This document shows, piece after piece, positions 22,821 through 35,134 of a stretch of DNA of 64,000 nucleotides. The stretch lies in assembly GCA_945643635.1 (NCBI GenBank), contig CALZFC010000035.1, forward strand, positions 593,501-657,500. The letters are read 5' to 3'. The position numbers were made by a program, and so were the translations under genes. This DNA is from Allodiplogaster sudhausi (taxonomy: Eukaryota; Nematoda; Chromadorea; Rhabditida; Diplogasteridae). How positions within the stretch are numbered: the first letter of the stretch is position 1; every line of letters begins with the position of its first letter. The notes under the pieces were generated by a model, which searched no databases, had not been told where the DNA came from, and saw only the letters and a list, made by a program, of their open reading frames with translations.

Positions 22821-25800
22821 ATGACACCGCCGGCCAAGACGTGCGAGGTGTGCAGCGAGCGCTCGGACGGCGCCCACTTTGGCATTGATGCATGCAGGTA
22901 TAATATCAATTTTTTCATTAGTGATTGGATGCTAAAAATGTATATCTCTATATTTATATATATATATATATGTATATGTTTATATTTATTTTAATCTCTT
23001 CTTTTGACTTCACGTCAAGTTATTCTGAAAAGTAAAAAAAACATTCAAGGAAAATTTTTACAATTTTCTGACATGAGAGAGAGAGAGAAAAAAAAGACGT
23101 GCTGATGAGCCGACCTAAAAAAAATATTTCTCAGAGCGTGCGCTGCCTTCTTTCGACGATCGGTCAATCTTCGCCGTCACTACGTCTGCAGCAAGAATGG
23201 CCAATGTGACGTCAACAAATGTCAGTGTTAAGAATGTAAAATGTAAAATAGAAAAGTAAAATGTAAAATAGAAGACGAGTTTTTCTTGTTATGCATAATC
23301 CGACTTTTACCGTTATGTTTTCAGCTATTCAAAGTTCTGCTGATCACTCTTATTAATTGTGTTTACTAGAGAGAAAAAGAAAGAAAAGAAATTTCCACAT
23401 CTCTTAACATTGTTTCTGCATTCATGTCTACTACATACGCATTTACTAGTTATAGGTTGCTAGGTGATTGAGAATAAGGTCTGCGTGGGTGATGAGAAGA
23501 GGAGGGGGGGGGGAGCAAAAAGAAAAGTGATGCTTCAAATAATGTTGACTATTCCACAGCCGTCCGCTGCATCTGCCGCGCATGCCGACTGCAAAAGTGT
23601 CTGAAGGCAGGCATGCTTCCCGATTGTTAGTGTGTGTTCGTCTCAAGAAGAATCAAAGTTACAATTAGTTATATCATATGTATGTATATACATACTTATA
23701 CTTATACTTACTTATACTTTATTTACGGCACCGAAGTGACACGTGGATGTTAAAGTTTGCAAAGACAAGAACATATGTATGTACATGCATACATATGTAC
23801 ATTAGTATTAATTATAGTTACAATTAGTTACATCATATGTATATATGCACATATGTATGTACATACATATGTACATACATACATTCATAAGTATTTACGA
23901 ATCCACATAGATGCAAATGTGCTTGTTCCAAAATGAAACAACAGACAAAATGCTGATATCGTACATAAATATGTATATGAGACATCTCTCTTCATCTTCT
24001 TCTTCTTGTAGCCGTCCAACAGCCGCGTGGCTCTCTTGGCACTCGCTCGCCAACGACGTCCGCTTCTCCAAGCGCGAGCAGCAGTAGCGTCACCACGATA
24101 CTGGAAGAGCAGGTTGGAATCTTTCTCTCTGTTCCTCTCTCTCTCACACTATCTCTCTCTCCCTCTTTTTTTCTCTCTTTCTCTCCCGCTCGCTCTTTCT
24201 CTCTCTCTTTCTCTCGCTTTCTCTTTCTCTCACTCTTTGTCTCTCTCTCTCTTTGTCTCTCTCCTTTTCTCTCTCTCTCTCCATTTCTCTCTCTCTCGTT
24301 TCTTCTCTTTCTTATCATGCCCGTTCTTTTATTTTACACTCCATTGTCTTCTTTCTAATCTCGTTTTCCACGGCCCCTTTCAGAAGCAGACGCCCGTGCT
24401 CGACCGCATCGTGGCCGGCTACCGCGACCTGAGCTTCAAGCGACGCGGCTATCTCATCACGAACGGCGATCGTGCGCCATCGAACGGTTGGACGGTACGG
24501 CAGAACACGCAGAATTCTTGATGAGATGTAGAACATGATATTCTATGTAATCGATTTCTTGAAACTTAAAGAAGAATTTAATTTAAAAACATAAAAAAAA
24601 AAAAAATTCACAGTTGCTACTTGTTGGATAGAAAGTGTGGAGATAATAGTGCTCACATTTTATATACATACATATGTAAGTACATACGTATGGAAATACT
24701 TGCATAAATAGTAAGTGGATGCAACGCGAGAGGTGCATATTTGTTGTATAAAATAAATGATTAATTTCAAAAAAATTTGTTAGTTAGTAAATATCTCTTT
24801 GAAGTCACCGCCCGTGCCCGTGAACTGCAACCACGTCGGCAAGATCTCCGAGGCCGAGTACACGCACCTCCTCACCTACGTCATGGGCCACTTCCCACGC
24901 ATGGACGAGTTGACATTTGAGCAGAAGGTAAAAGAGAGTTCTGTTCATTTCAAACGAGTACCATATAAAGGATTTCTTTTTCATCAGATTTTTTTGCCAA
25001 GCGTAAGCAGCAGTAAATGATCTTAAAAACATGTGCAGGTAGAAGTGTTCTGTAAAGACAAAGATGGACCAATATCCAATATATTAGGGTTAGCCGATCC
25101 TTTTGTCTTACCTGAGAGTTCTCAATAGCAGCTGCTGGTGATGCTGCAGCACATAATGTCATTTCTATTTCGTTTTATCTTCATCGATTAAGATGTGACG
25201 TGACCGAAGAGAATATCATGTCTTGAGTGATTGACCCTAACAGCCTATCCATGCACCCCCTTTTCAGCTGCTGCTCTACAAGCCCTTCTACTTCCGCGCT
25301 GTGCTCTTCGACACGGCGTACCAGACGTCGTTGCGCGAGCTGAGCCAGCCAAGCTCCCGTCTCTACCTCCAGGACGGCAACTACATCCTGCTCGCCGATC
25401 TCACCACCTTCTTCGACGGCGACGACCTCATGAACACAGAGGATGCCATTCGGTGAGTGGTGTCGAACCACAATTGAATTTGATCTAGGATAAGATGAAA
25501 ATAATCTTTCGATTAGCATTGTATAAAGTAGTTTATAGAAATAACCTGCTAGAATAGTGCACTTTGACTCACAATCAGCTATCTTTATTCATACATAACG
25601 TGAAATAAGATACGAATAAGTTTGTCGACTGTGGTTTTTTTTAGATGTATGCCTTGAAGGCGATAAAAACTAGGTTATAAAATTTGAACTGTTCCTTCTT
25701 TAAAGCGTCTTCGCGCCATCGTGGGAGTTCTATTTGCGCAGCATCATCGGTCCTGCGCAGCATGCGAAGCTTGATGAGGTACCACTTTTAAAATTTTTCA

Positions 25801-26382
25801 AATTTTAAGTTTGGTCGTACTTTTATACATGGTTAATGTGTATTCATGGCATTTACTTATGAATATGAATATTTCTCATTGAATGCTATTCAAATGTTTT
25901 ACTATTGAAAAGAGCGGTCACAACCTAGACTCACTGGATCTTGAAGTAGAACATAAATATTCTTGCATACTTTTGCAGACCGAACTGAACGCCCTTCTCG
26001 CTCTTCTCTATTTCATGGCCGGCACGACGGGCACTACCACAGAGACGGATCAGATCTGCAGTGAGGTAGAGAAAGAGCCCTACCTTGGCGACACTTTCTC
26101 ACAAACAATTTTCTATTAATTTGATCGCTTTTAATTTTATTCTGTAAACACCCATCTCTGCTCTCTGCACAGGTGCACGAGGTGATTATCCGCGAGTTGC
26201 TCGCCTACTACTCGACATGCGAGAGTCGCAAGGAGGACGGGCCGAGGCGACTCGGGCATATCCTGCTCATTCTTCCATCACTCATGGCACGTCTCACCAT
26301 CATCCCTTATCATAGCTTGTACTGGAAAAATGTGGAAGCAGCTCAAGACAATTCGGCATACGCCTCCTTTAAAGGAGCCTGA
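22821..26382 (+). CDS. Nuclear hormone receptor (nematode supplementary type), copy 1
   Basis: Ligand-regulated transcription factor of the HNF4-derived nematode expansion. Ten phase-consistent exons: 22821-22897, 23135-23220, 23560-23625, 24012-24112, 24384-24494, 24805-24927, 25268-25452, 25706-25778, 25979-26065, 26173-26286 or on to 26382 (about 372 aa). The DNA-binding domain is complete: CEVCSERSDGAHFGIDAC, then ACAAFFRR (P-box), CSKNGQC and CRACRLQKCLKAGM. A Ser/Thr hinge follows, then the ligand-binding domain (LLLYKPFYFRA, RLYLQDGNYI, ALLALLYFMAG). Oddity: the last exon seen in copy 2 (SMVNRHW..., helices near the AF-2 end) is not found downstream, and the donor after 26286 reads GCACGT. 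The frame then reads through to a stop at 26380. It may still bind DNA but with an altered or missing AF-2. Confidence 0.88.
24120..24300. repeat. (CT)n tract in receptor intron 4
   Basis: Long pyrimidine tract between exons 4 and 5. The corresponding intron of copy 2 has a much shorter one (45785-45845). Confidence 0.9.
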
Positions 26383-26399
26383 CACAAAATATGCCAGAG

Positions 26400-26832
26400 A
26401 AGAAGTACATTCACACATACTGCATACCTCAGCATTCACTGTTTTAAAAGGCAACGTTCTCATGAACTTCACAGCACAGTATTCTATCCAGAATAAATAT
26501 TTCGAATAAAAAAAAGTCTTGTTAGAAGGAGATTTGATAAATGTGGCGTATATGGTTGAACGAGAACCGAAGCGCATTTCCCATCAATCTATATATTTCT
26601 GGGTTTCTCACAGATACTCCTGTCTCTCTCATATCTCCTTATTGTTAACTGACAACTCTCTCTCAATCGCTATGTCACTGTCTCATTCATTAGTCATCCC
26701 TTCCTTCTCTCAATTTCTCGCTCATTCTCCCTCTCTCTCTCCGGTCTCTTTGTATATAACTTTTGCTTCGCTTCACTCTCCCCGACTCTCACACGTTCGC
26801 TCTTCTCATCTCTTCGTCCTCACCCTTCTGTT

Positions 26833-26876
<44 letters not shown>

Positions 26877-27465
26877 GCCCCTTCTCTCGCTCTTCTTCCC
26901 CAACGTTCACGGATGGCGCTGCTTGCGGACCCTCCCGAGACATTTGTATACATCTAGACACTTTCCTTTCAAAAAACTGCCTAAATTCCTTTACATACAG
27001 GTCTCTTCTTCGATCTTTCTTCCTTTAACAAATGTGCCAATGTGCCTACTTTAGTCGCAATATCAGATGCTTCTTCGCGAATCGGAAAGAATCTTACATA
27101 ATTATATGATATTTTCAGATAAGGACTGCTCCCATAAACGGAGCCATCTTCATTTTTTTGATTTGTATTAGATCATCTGGAAAACACTAACATCAGGTTA
27201 AGAGAATTTTTCATAAATCTTTGGGGCAATTATATCTTTAAAAAAATTATTTTTCAAATTACGATAGCCAAAGCACTTTCTTACGAATTTATAGGATCAA
27301 ACGCTACAGGCAATAAAATAGTGGTTTGAAGTGAGTCTGGCGCCTTAGACCACTCGGCCATCCGTGCACGTACTGGGATATATGTATACGAATTATAGCA
27401 GTGATATTCTAAATCAAAATTTAATTGCTAAAGAGTGAGTGGCAGCGCGTGAGAGAGAAAGAGAT

Positions 27466-27497
<32 letters not shown>

Positions 27498-27640
27498 GGA
27501 GGGAAACGGAGAGAGAGAGAGAGAGAGATTGGAAGAGAGAGAGGCAAAGAAAGAGGCATAGAGAGGGAGAGTGGTTTACTATATACTGTTGTCAGTACCA
27601 AGCCTTCTCGACTGTATCATTACATCAGCGGAGTTCGGAG
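26400..27640. repeat. Duplicated 3' flank unit, copy D1
   Basis: Homologous to 49080-50330 and 63240-64000. Shared landmarks in order: CTCATGAACTTCAC, a CT tract (26835-26875), a stretch with GGCGCTGCTTG, CAGGACTGCTCCC.TAAACGGAGCC near 27124-27150, GACATCAGGTTAAG, and the tRNA-Leu position. It carries only a tRNA remnant. Confidence 0.85.
27333..27367 (-). pseudogene. tRNA-Leu(CAA) remnant (5' half only)
   Basis: On the minus strand GCACGGATGGCCGAGTGGTC and the following bases, through the 5' strand of the anticodon stem, match the complete gene at 50072-50198. The intron, variable arm, T arm and 3' acceptor strand are gone. It cannot fold as a tRNA. Confidence 0.85.
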
Positions 27641-27642
27641 AA

Positions 27643-27683
27643 CGCCCTCGAGCTCCAATCTTTCGATCTGGAGCTCGAGGGCG
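27643..27683. repeat. GC-rich perfect hairpin
   Basis: CGCCCTCGAGCTCCA pairs with TGGAGCTCGAGGGCG across about 10 bases. It stands out in AT-rich DNA just beyond the D1 unit. It could be a MITE core or a structured 3' end; it is not a recognised RNA. Confidence 0.7.
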
Positions 27684-28004
27684 TATTCGCCGAGCTTCGC
27701 GAATGACGACGTTCTGAACACTGTGAACGCGAAAAGAGGACGGATGATGGAAGGAGAGACATTTATTATTTCAAGAATTTCAAATGCATTCTAATTTATT
27801 TCTTGATGTTTATTTATTTCTTTCTTTCGGAAGGCATCTTGTAAAAAATAGATTTTTAACTGTTTTTCTTATTGAATTCCCGGATGATTTTAGCCACTTC
27901 ATTATTGTCATTATTTATCTCTAATTGTCCACTTGTAAACTCTCTCTCTAGGTACCCCGCCTCCAAACATTATTGGGTCACGATTGCAACGGAACAACTT
28001 TTAT

Positions 28005-28111
28005 TCAATACATAGCAAAGTGGTTAATAAATAAGAAAGTAATTGTGGCAATCAGCAGTCCGGTGAAGAGGACGGAGAAGTACATAGATGGCGGGCCAGG
28101 CTTCAGCAGAC
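28005..28111 (-). other. Candidate last exon with a C-terminal membrane helix, unrecognised
   Basis: After TTTTTAAG on the minus strand an open segment begins LLKPGPPSMYFS, runs into a hydrophobic helix (VLFTGLLIATITFLF) and stops at 28005-28007. It could be the end of an upstream minus-strand gene. It does not obviously belong to the amidase remnants at 29-30 kb. Confidence 0.35.
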
Positions 28112-28286
28112 CTTAAAAAGTGCAAGCCTCCTAGTCCATTAAAAAAATTAATTAATGATCTTGCCTTGAAATGAAGACATTCTAGATAATGAATCAACAA
28201 GATCAATTTTCAAATTCTAACATGTCGTCATCGTCGTCGGAAGGTTTGTTCCTTCCGGTTACTGTACTGTTCCTGCGCGGTTACAC

Positions 28287-28445
28287 ACAGCGCAAATAGT
28301 TCCGAACTATTATCACGCTGCGGATAGTTCGGTTTCATTGTTCACCCTGACCGAACTATCATGCCAGCCGGTGATGAACTATTCCGGTGAACTATTGCCA
28401 GCTTGTCCTGCAATAGTTCAATTCGGCTTCCTCACTGTTGAACTA
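28287..28445. repeat. Cluster of ATAGTTC/GAACTAT motifs
   Basis: About eight copies of the 7-mer ATAGTTC, in both orientations, occur within 160 bp. The cluster begins with CACACAGCGCA, the terminal word of the MITE at 16130. Related motifs occur at 32945-33090. Confidence 0.75.
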
Positions 28446-28449
28446 TTCA

Positions 28450-29250
28450 GAGGATTTTTAAAATTCGAATGACATTTTCCCCACCAATCCCCTTCCATTC
28501 TTCTTTTGTATCTTCAACACTTTCCCCCTCTCTTCCTGTTCCCCCTCTCTTTCTCGCGCTCTCTCTATACTCTCCCTCTCTACGACTCCCCTTCTCATCC
28601 CTTTCCGCCTGCCTCTCTCTCGCTCTAATTTACTTACCCATCTTCTTGTCTCTTCCCTGAACATCTACCGCTTAAGATGTTGGCTGCTGTTCCGAGTCAT
28701 GCAAGCATTGGGCTGTTACAAGAGTTTATTTGTTAAAAAAAATTTTTATCACCTCGCCGCATCCAAGTAAACAACAATCTTCTCTATTTTGACATAAAAT
28801 CAAACAAAAACAACTCAGCTCGGTAATTACACTAACAATTAGGGAGTAATCGATGATAAACTACTATAGAAGTGATGGCAAGATGTTTAGGCGAGTACGG
28901 TCTGCATGAGACTGAGCTTGAAGTCTAGCAATTGTGATGGAATGGGCATATACATGGTGGGTTAAGGCGTACATTGGGAATTATTTTTATTTTTAGTTGG
29001 GCTGTAAGTAAACTGAGCATATTCAGAACCTATAACTATGGTCCGACTAAACAATACGTGCCTACCGTAGTAAGATCAGATCTAAATTTTAAATTAATTA
29101 TTCTTGGTAGGAATTTGTGGGTACATCAGCTTCCACAGGCAACTTCCACACTCCACTATTGCCCGGGATTGCATTTGACCCACCATAACATGCAACCAGT
29201 AGATTTGACAAACCCGCACAATCAACGAGGGCCGGTAATTAGACAGCGTC
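28450..29250. other. Intergenic; CT-rich then ordinary sequence
   Basis: A pyrimidine-rich zone occupies 28470-28660. No exon or RNA gene is recognised in the remainder. Confidence 0.4.
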
Positions 29251-29288
29251 GGCAGCGGAGATGATTTCAAGAGCGCACTATGATGACA

Positions 29289-30533
29289 TCCTGGTGAGTG
29301 CAGTTGAATGCCATCGTCAGCTTGTCGACCATCTCGTCTGTAGAAAACATGCTTATCTACAGGCCTCTATTATAAGATAATATTCGTTCTAAAGAGGAGA
29401 ACTGGATGAGGTTCTTCTTTGATAATGGTCGCAGCAAAGAGACTTATAAGAATGAACATACCGACATTGTTGGAAGCACGCTCTGTGCACGGAAGTCACG
29501 CGAGAACTTGGCTCGGAGGTGGCGCACTCCTCCAATCAATATCATATATTTATTGGCCAACAGAAACTCGGAAGTGAGCAATTATTTTTAATTAGAATCA
29601 TCGGTATTTCGGAAAAGTGTTTCTTACGATAAGACTAAAATATCTGTTCTAAAACAGTCTTGTTTGATAGAATGAAAAAAGTGATTCTGCGGTTGATTTT
29701 CCATCGAGAGAGAAAAGAGAGATAGAGAATGGATACCTTAATGGCATAGTAGATGATGAGCTGAGCGAGAGAAAACCCCCGAGTAGCTCTGCAGAACATC
29801 ATCGTCCACGGAATCGGGTGCCTTCAATCAATTCAATACTTTAAATTGATAGAACCCTCATCAACTCCTGCACCGCTCCAGTGGCGTGGTCAGGTTTAAA
29901 ATACTTATTCCTACCATTCTTACCATTATGGTTAGACTGTTCTCAATTAAAATTCCTAGCAAAATTTGAAATAATTTAAATATTTTTCGTATTGGGGAAA
30001 AAAATTTGATTTTTTTGTATGAAATAAAAGAAGTTTTGAGGAAAAATAAAGGAAGAAGGCACTAATATAAGTTTAAAAATATATAAGGGAAGTAAACAAG
30101 AATGAAATGGAACTTTTAAGAATCCTGCTTCATGTGTTAGCAACTTTTTCCATCAAATGAACCCTGACCTTGATGCCGGCCGTTCCTGTGAAACTACACG
30201 GCATTCGAATGGACCCAGCGCCGTCTCCGCCAGTGCCGAGGACGCCAGTGCCGAGGATGACGGCAAAAATCGCCGCTTCGTCGCCAGAAGAATAGCCCGT
30301 TGTTCGGCTCGCGTCCAGCGGATTCATCGTCCAGCCTTAGAGAGATAGCTTACAATTATTAGCAACGGTAAACTTAGTAAGTACAAGTTCGCTTTCACAT
30401 TCGCTAACACCTTCGAGCTCCAAAGAGAAGACACCCATTTGATGAGCTGTGACATATCGATTTCGCGCTGTGAAAGAGTGATGAATATCATTCCCACGTA
30501 TGCATAATAAATAAGGGCAGTCATGACCTTCAT
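29289..30533 (-). pseudogene. Amidase (fatty-acid-amide-hydrolase-like) remnants
   Basis: Amidase-signature enzymes hydrolyse amides, including N-acylethanolamines, with a Ser-Ser-Lys triad. The exon 30335-30169 (clean AG and GT flanks) carries the signature: TTGYSSGDEAA for the usual GGSSGGEAA, then GTGGDGAGSIRMPCSF and TAGIK. Further minus-strand pieces fit an amidase C-terminal half: 29821-29737 (HPIPWTMMFCRATRGF), about 29535-29450 (VRHLRAKFSRDF) and 29337 to about 29289 (DEMVDKLTMAF). A possible N-terminal hydrophobic exon lies at 30533-30408 (ALIYYAYVGMIFI). The region with the catalytic Lys and about 150 residues after the signature are absent. Phases between the later pieces do not match, and the GGSS motif is degraded. 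I conclude a decayed gene; the signature exon itself is secure, the others are tentative. Confidence 0.6.
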
Positions 30534-31373
30534 CGAAGCTTCTAATGACCCGTTACTTGCTTAATAGCTGCTAAGCTTCGGTGAGTATCAATCCAAAAAA
30601 AAATGAATTGTAGAAGGCCATCAAACAGGCTATTTTAGCATCTATGCATTTCTTTTTCAGTCATTTTACATTCTATTTCACCACGTGCTGATATAATTCA
30701 TACCGTAAATAAAGATTAGAAATATCTTTCATTTTGAAGAAAATGAAAGCTCAAGAATAGAATATCCGAAGAAAAGGAGAAAGATTAAAAACAAATAGAA
30801 TTCTCAAATACATTTAAAAGAAGTATGAAAAGTAAAGCAGATTGAACATTCACGGAGATACGCAGTCCATTTTACTATGCTCATTAAACGTGCGCAATGC
30901 ACAGTTGAATGTAACAATGGGAAATACGAAGGAATGAGAATGAAAAGGAGAATAACCTTGAGCAAAGATGACATCGGCCGAGCCGACGGAATGCAACGCG
31001 GTTCGCTGCAAACCGAGACGGCTGACGCAGCCTCTCAGATGGAGCCGAGAGCATATTCTAAAAGAAATAGAACAGTTCAGTTCTAGATATATCTTACAAA
31101 ACTCTAAAATCAAAGCAAATATGAAAAAAAACAATCCAAGAAAGCAACACTCAGTCGCAGTTATCTTTTTGGCCCGGCAAACGCGCCAAGAAAATGCGGC
31201 TGCGCATCAACTCAAATGCATTGCGCGATACTCAGGCTGACAATGTGTGTTCGGCTTTCATTCGTTTTCTTCTTTCGTTCTTACTTTTTTTTTGATATTT
31301 CGTTGTTCCCCTTAATAAAAAAACTTTTTAAATGTAATGGTTCAATGTTAATGATGTCTTAAGCTACTTTTAG

Positions 31374-32701
31374 TGGCCACATTGCGGAAGTCGTCGGAGA
31401 GCGCCTACGCCGGCGCCACGGGACACTAGGACCAACATCTGGGGTCTGTTTGTGATTGATTCTTTTGGTTTTTATTCTTCTTTTTTTGCTAATTCAATTT
31501 ATACTGTTCGGGGCTATGCCCCTGATCTCTCGAGTTATTGCACCTTTTCCGCTTTTTATGAGCTAATATAACACTTGCGCTTGATAAAAATACTCTTTGA
31601 ATAGGCAATTTTTGGTTCAGATCTGCGTGAAGTCCGCGCGGACAGTAACGCTTGATGAGCCGGCCGACTCGACGGTGGCCGCCGAGAGGGCATCTCGGCA
31701 ACGAGCAATGACTCGTCTTCGCAGGTTTGTCTTGTGTAACTTATACCTTGCAGAGCCAATCGTACTCGCAACAATGCGCTGTTCTTTTGCATATACTAGA
31801 ACATGAGTTAAGCGCTATAATGATGCATTACTAATCTTTTTTTCTGCGTTAGATTTTTTCAATTTTTTTACTTTCAAAGACATATTAATGTATAAATGCA
31901 AAACTTTTCTTTTCTTTTTTCAAGATCGGGTGACTTTGTGTTGTCAAAACGCTTTAGAATATTGTTTGATCGATTATAATTTTGGGTTTTGGATGGGAGG
32001 CGATAAAAACGCTTTCAGTTGTTTGTATGTGATTGAAGCATTACTTGGATTCAATAATGTAAGAAGGGTTACGATTCTTTCGAGGTAAAGGATGGGAATT
32101 TGGGTGAAATTCTTGGTTTATTTATTAAATTTGTTTAACTAATTGAATTAGAGCGGGGATTTCTAATTTGCTTTTGGTTTTTTTTTAATAATTTGGATCT
32201 TTTTTTATTAATTGAAATATATTTTACTTTGTAGTTGCATTCGGAGACCTCGGCCGCAGCAGCGATCACGAGGTGCGACGGTATCAAAGGTTTATCTTTT
32301 TTTTTATAAAGACATGTTCAACCTTTATCAACCATTAAATGGATCATAGCTTATTTTCATTTTTATTCTTATAATTTATCATTTTCGTGCATCCCTTAAA
32401 GCATTACGCCAATACATGTGCGATAATCTTGGCTTGTGTTCCAGCCGATGTTGTAAGTAGGGGGATTGATGAGTGAAGTGATATACCATGTTACTGGGAA
32501 GAGTTTCTTTATTTCCTTCGCTGCTTTCTTAAATCCTAACCTTTCCTACTATTGCAGTTTCGTGACCTCCCCGGGTTCCTCTCCGAGACGCCCTTCGCCA
32601 TCTCCCTCCCGCCTTCTACATCCTCAATGGCAGCTGCACCTCGGCGTCCATTCCTGTTCACCACCACCACGACCACCCCCTCGACAGCTCCCCGACGTTG
32701 A
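31374..32701 (+). CDS. Four-exon gene of unknown function (3' part)
   Basis: Not recognised. Exons 31374-31443, 31621-31724, 32235-32289 and 32558-32701 have AG/GT borders and fully compatible phases, ending in TGA at 32699-32701. The product is basic, apparently disordered and Arg/Ser/Thr/Pro-rich: it includes VVGERLRRRHG, DEPADSTVAAERASR, RPRPQQRSRG and a Thr-run tail (LFTTTTTTP). There is no signal peptide, helix bundle or zinc motif. The entry phase of the first exon shows that an upstream exon is missing from this list; an ATG-opened stretch at 30968 is one weak candidate. It could be a nuclear or RNA-binding protein, but that is guesswork. Confidence 0.4.
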
Positions 32702-33334
32702 ATTGTTCTGTGGCCCCATTTGATTGTTGCATACCATGTTTTTTTGTACATTGATTGTGAACGTGATAAATACTGCTAAAAATAAATTGGCAGTGTTTTT
32801 ATCGCAGTTTATCGTCTTGAATGAAAGAAAGAAGGATGGAGGGGCAGCAAGGAATTGTGGATGAAAGGAAAAGAGCAAAGAATAGCAGGAGAAGGAGGGG
32901 GGGGGGGGGAGCGAGGACGGCCAGGGTGGGGTGCCGGGTGACCGTAATAGTTCGGCCATGCCGAGCTATCGCGGAATACTATTGGGTTCCTTTTAGATGA
33001 GCTATCGATAGAAGCGTGAGGGCAAACCATTTAGTTCCACAGGAGATGGCGAACCAAATAGTTCTGCCTTATAGTGCTGCCTCATAATACTATCTGCGCT
33101 GTGTGTACTGTAGCGCTTCCTGCGTCATTATCGTGTCTAAAATATGAACATAGAATGTGCGCAAGTAACCGGGCTAAACGAAGGTTAACCAGCTCACAAA
33201 AAAAAAAATTCAATTTCAAATCGACAGTCCCTGTACTGAAGGCTTACTCGTCCTTTCGTGCTATTTCATTTACGTGCCAGAAACCCGTCACTTTTAAAAA
33301 TATAGCAATCGCGAAAAACTGAACGAGGTTCGTT
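32702..33334. repeat. Non-coding with G-tract and ATAGTTC-type motifs
   Basis: A GGGGGGGGGG run near 32899-32908 is followed by ATAGTTC words (about 32947 and 33058) and the terminal word CTGCGCTGTGTG at 33098, linking it to the 16130 MITE and the 28287 cluster. No gene seen. Confidence 0.5.
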
Positions 33335-33650
33335 AAGTAAAACGGAATATTAGAGAATGACGTTTTACCAAAGTCTAGAGGTCGCTGAGACTGTAAAAGT
33401 GAATATTTCCAAATTCTCCTTCGGAATATCTTGTCTATTTATGATAAAATTTTCATTAATATATTGTTTTGTTATCATAGAAACCGCAACGTAAATGTGC
33501 GATCTCCGAGTCTCACCGGGTTATCGATTATTAAATCTTGCACAGCTCGCAAAAATGGCGTTTTCAAACTCCTGGACCCATATTCCATTAGTTTCCACAT
33601 GTTATAAAGTACCTATAAAGAGCTTTTGAGTAAAATCCAATTTTGACTGG
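33335..33650. mobile_element. Fragment of the FB-E foldback family
   Basis: In reverse orientation this matches 42300-42620: GGGTCCTGGAGTTT, GAGCTCGGTGAGACTTA-type and GTCGCACATTTGCGTT-type words appear in complementary, collinear order. It has only one arm and no partner nearby. Confidence 0.65.
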
Positions 33651-33814
33651 TCCCCTACTCGTTAGCTTCCTTACGATTGTCTTCCCTTTTTTCTTCCCTT
33701 TTTGCCTAAATGCCTTAATATTGCAGAAGAGTGAGATCTTCCTTAACTGTTCATCAGAGGCGCCAGCGGCCGGCGGCCATTCTAAGCGCTTCATTCTTCG
33801 CCTCATTCTTGAGG

Positions 33815-35134
33815 TCATCGTAGCTGATGGTGGGTGCATTGTCCATTCTCGCCATTCATTGCTCTTCTGTACTGGCTGCTCTCCAGTCCATCCAGCAAAC
33901 TGGACTTACTCAGCATTGCCAGCATTTCTTCGCTCGCGTCCAGGTAGGCTCTCTTGCTAACAATAAGAGCCTCCACTTCGAGGCAGAAGTCGGAGACAGA
34001 CTGATCATGCCTCTTTTTCAGTCTTCTTAACTTCTGGATAGCCTGAGAGGCCTGGGTCGCCAATGACGATTTTCAAGTGCATCTACAACTCGTTCAAATC
34101 CGGCATTCTTGACATCATCTGGCAGGACGTCGTATGCCCTTCGAGCGCCTCCTTCTAGCATGCAAACCAACTATCCAAGGCCAAACCAATGTACATGGTG
34201 AGGAGTCTGCCGTATTTGGCGTTGAATCTCTCGAACTGAGGAAGAGATTCCATTGCCACGCCAGCCATCATCTCTCTCATCCTCTCCATCTCTCGCTCTC
34301 TGTCTTCTCTCAGGAACGCGAGAAGCAGTTCCATACTGCTTTTTTCGGAAGGTGGAGTGGGTCCACCTGGCCACTGGGAACTCGTACTCTGAGATGGCTG
34401 GGGATAGTGGATATCCGGTTGTGCGGTGCCTCCTCCGTGGCTATTGATGGCAGCTTGTTCCTGGCTCTGTTGCGACATGCTCAAGAAGAAGAGAGAACTT
34501 TCGTGTCTGTGTATGGAAAACAAGCAGAACACGATCACCTCAATCTCAGGCTCAATTCAAGCGTTCAATGTCGCGGTGCTGCTCTCTTCTCTTTCTGCTT
34601 GCTTGTCTCAAAGCATATGGGCCGAGACAAGGTCGGCAGGAAGGATCTCGGTGTAGCAACTCAAACTATCCCGGTTCGGCCCCCAATGTTACGGATTTGT
34701 CTTTGGATACGACCGGGGAATGGTGTGCCTGGGGCGACGCCTTATGCGTCAAGCCTTAGTAGCCACGGTGCTCCTCTTCCGCATTTCCCTGCGTTGTTGC
34801 GCTCGGTCGGGGCTCTCCCGACTCTTCTCTGCTTCTCAAGCAGAAGTGCGCTGTTGCGCTCATTCTGGGTCTCGGCCCTGACTCTTTTCTGCCTCCTTCA
34901 GGCAGAGGTCGTGCTTCTCCACTCAGTCAGAGGTTATCCTCTGACTGTTCTCTTCTTCCTTTTTTGGGTGCAGAGGTGGCACAGTGATCCCTTAGTGCGT
35001 GGTAAGGTGCGCGAACACCGAGCTCAGGGAACAGCGAGAACCTGCCAACCACATACGTTGTCGTCTCGCTCAGCTTGTCGTCGGGGGAAATTGCTAGAAA
35101 ATTTGGAGAAATTAAATGGCATTGTATGAATTGT
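33815..35134 (-). mobile_element. Ty3/gypsy-type LTR retrotransposon, 5' fragment (LTR, primer site, gag)
   Basis: On the minus strand an LTR (end CCGTAACA at 34687; start about 35134, uncertain) is followed by a primer-binding site, TTGGGGGCCGAACC. A Gag frame opens near 34479 (MSQQSQEQAAI), with an acidic/basic helix region (REDREREMERMREMM) and SLPQFERFNAKYG. Gag continues after a frameshift near 34160 as QKLRRLKKRHDQSVSDFC and KRAYLDASEEML, ending at 33815. No protease, RT, integrase or second LTR is found, so it is a truncated, broken copy. It lies next to a transthyretin-like exon whose partners are missing. Confidence 0.7.

Noticed and set aside
23640..23960. CRISPR-like regular repeats (ATGTATGTACATACAT)
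   Set aside because: Simple-sequence palindromic microsatellite with no unique spacers, in a eukaryotic intron.
27425..27706. ORF ending in ALELQSFDLELEGVF as the missing receptor last exon
   Set aside because: It comes from the GC-rich hairpin and GA tract, with no similarity to the last exon of copy 2.
34134..35129. 331-codon plus-strand open frame
   Set aside because: It is antisense to the gypsy LTR, primer site and gag, has no domain, and low codon plausibility. The minus-strand reading explains the region.
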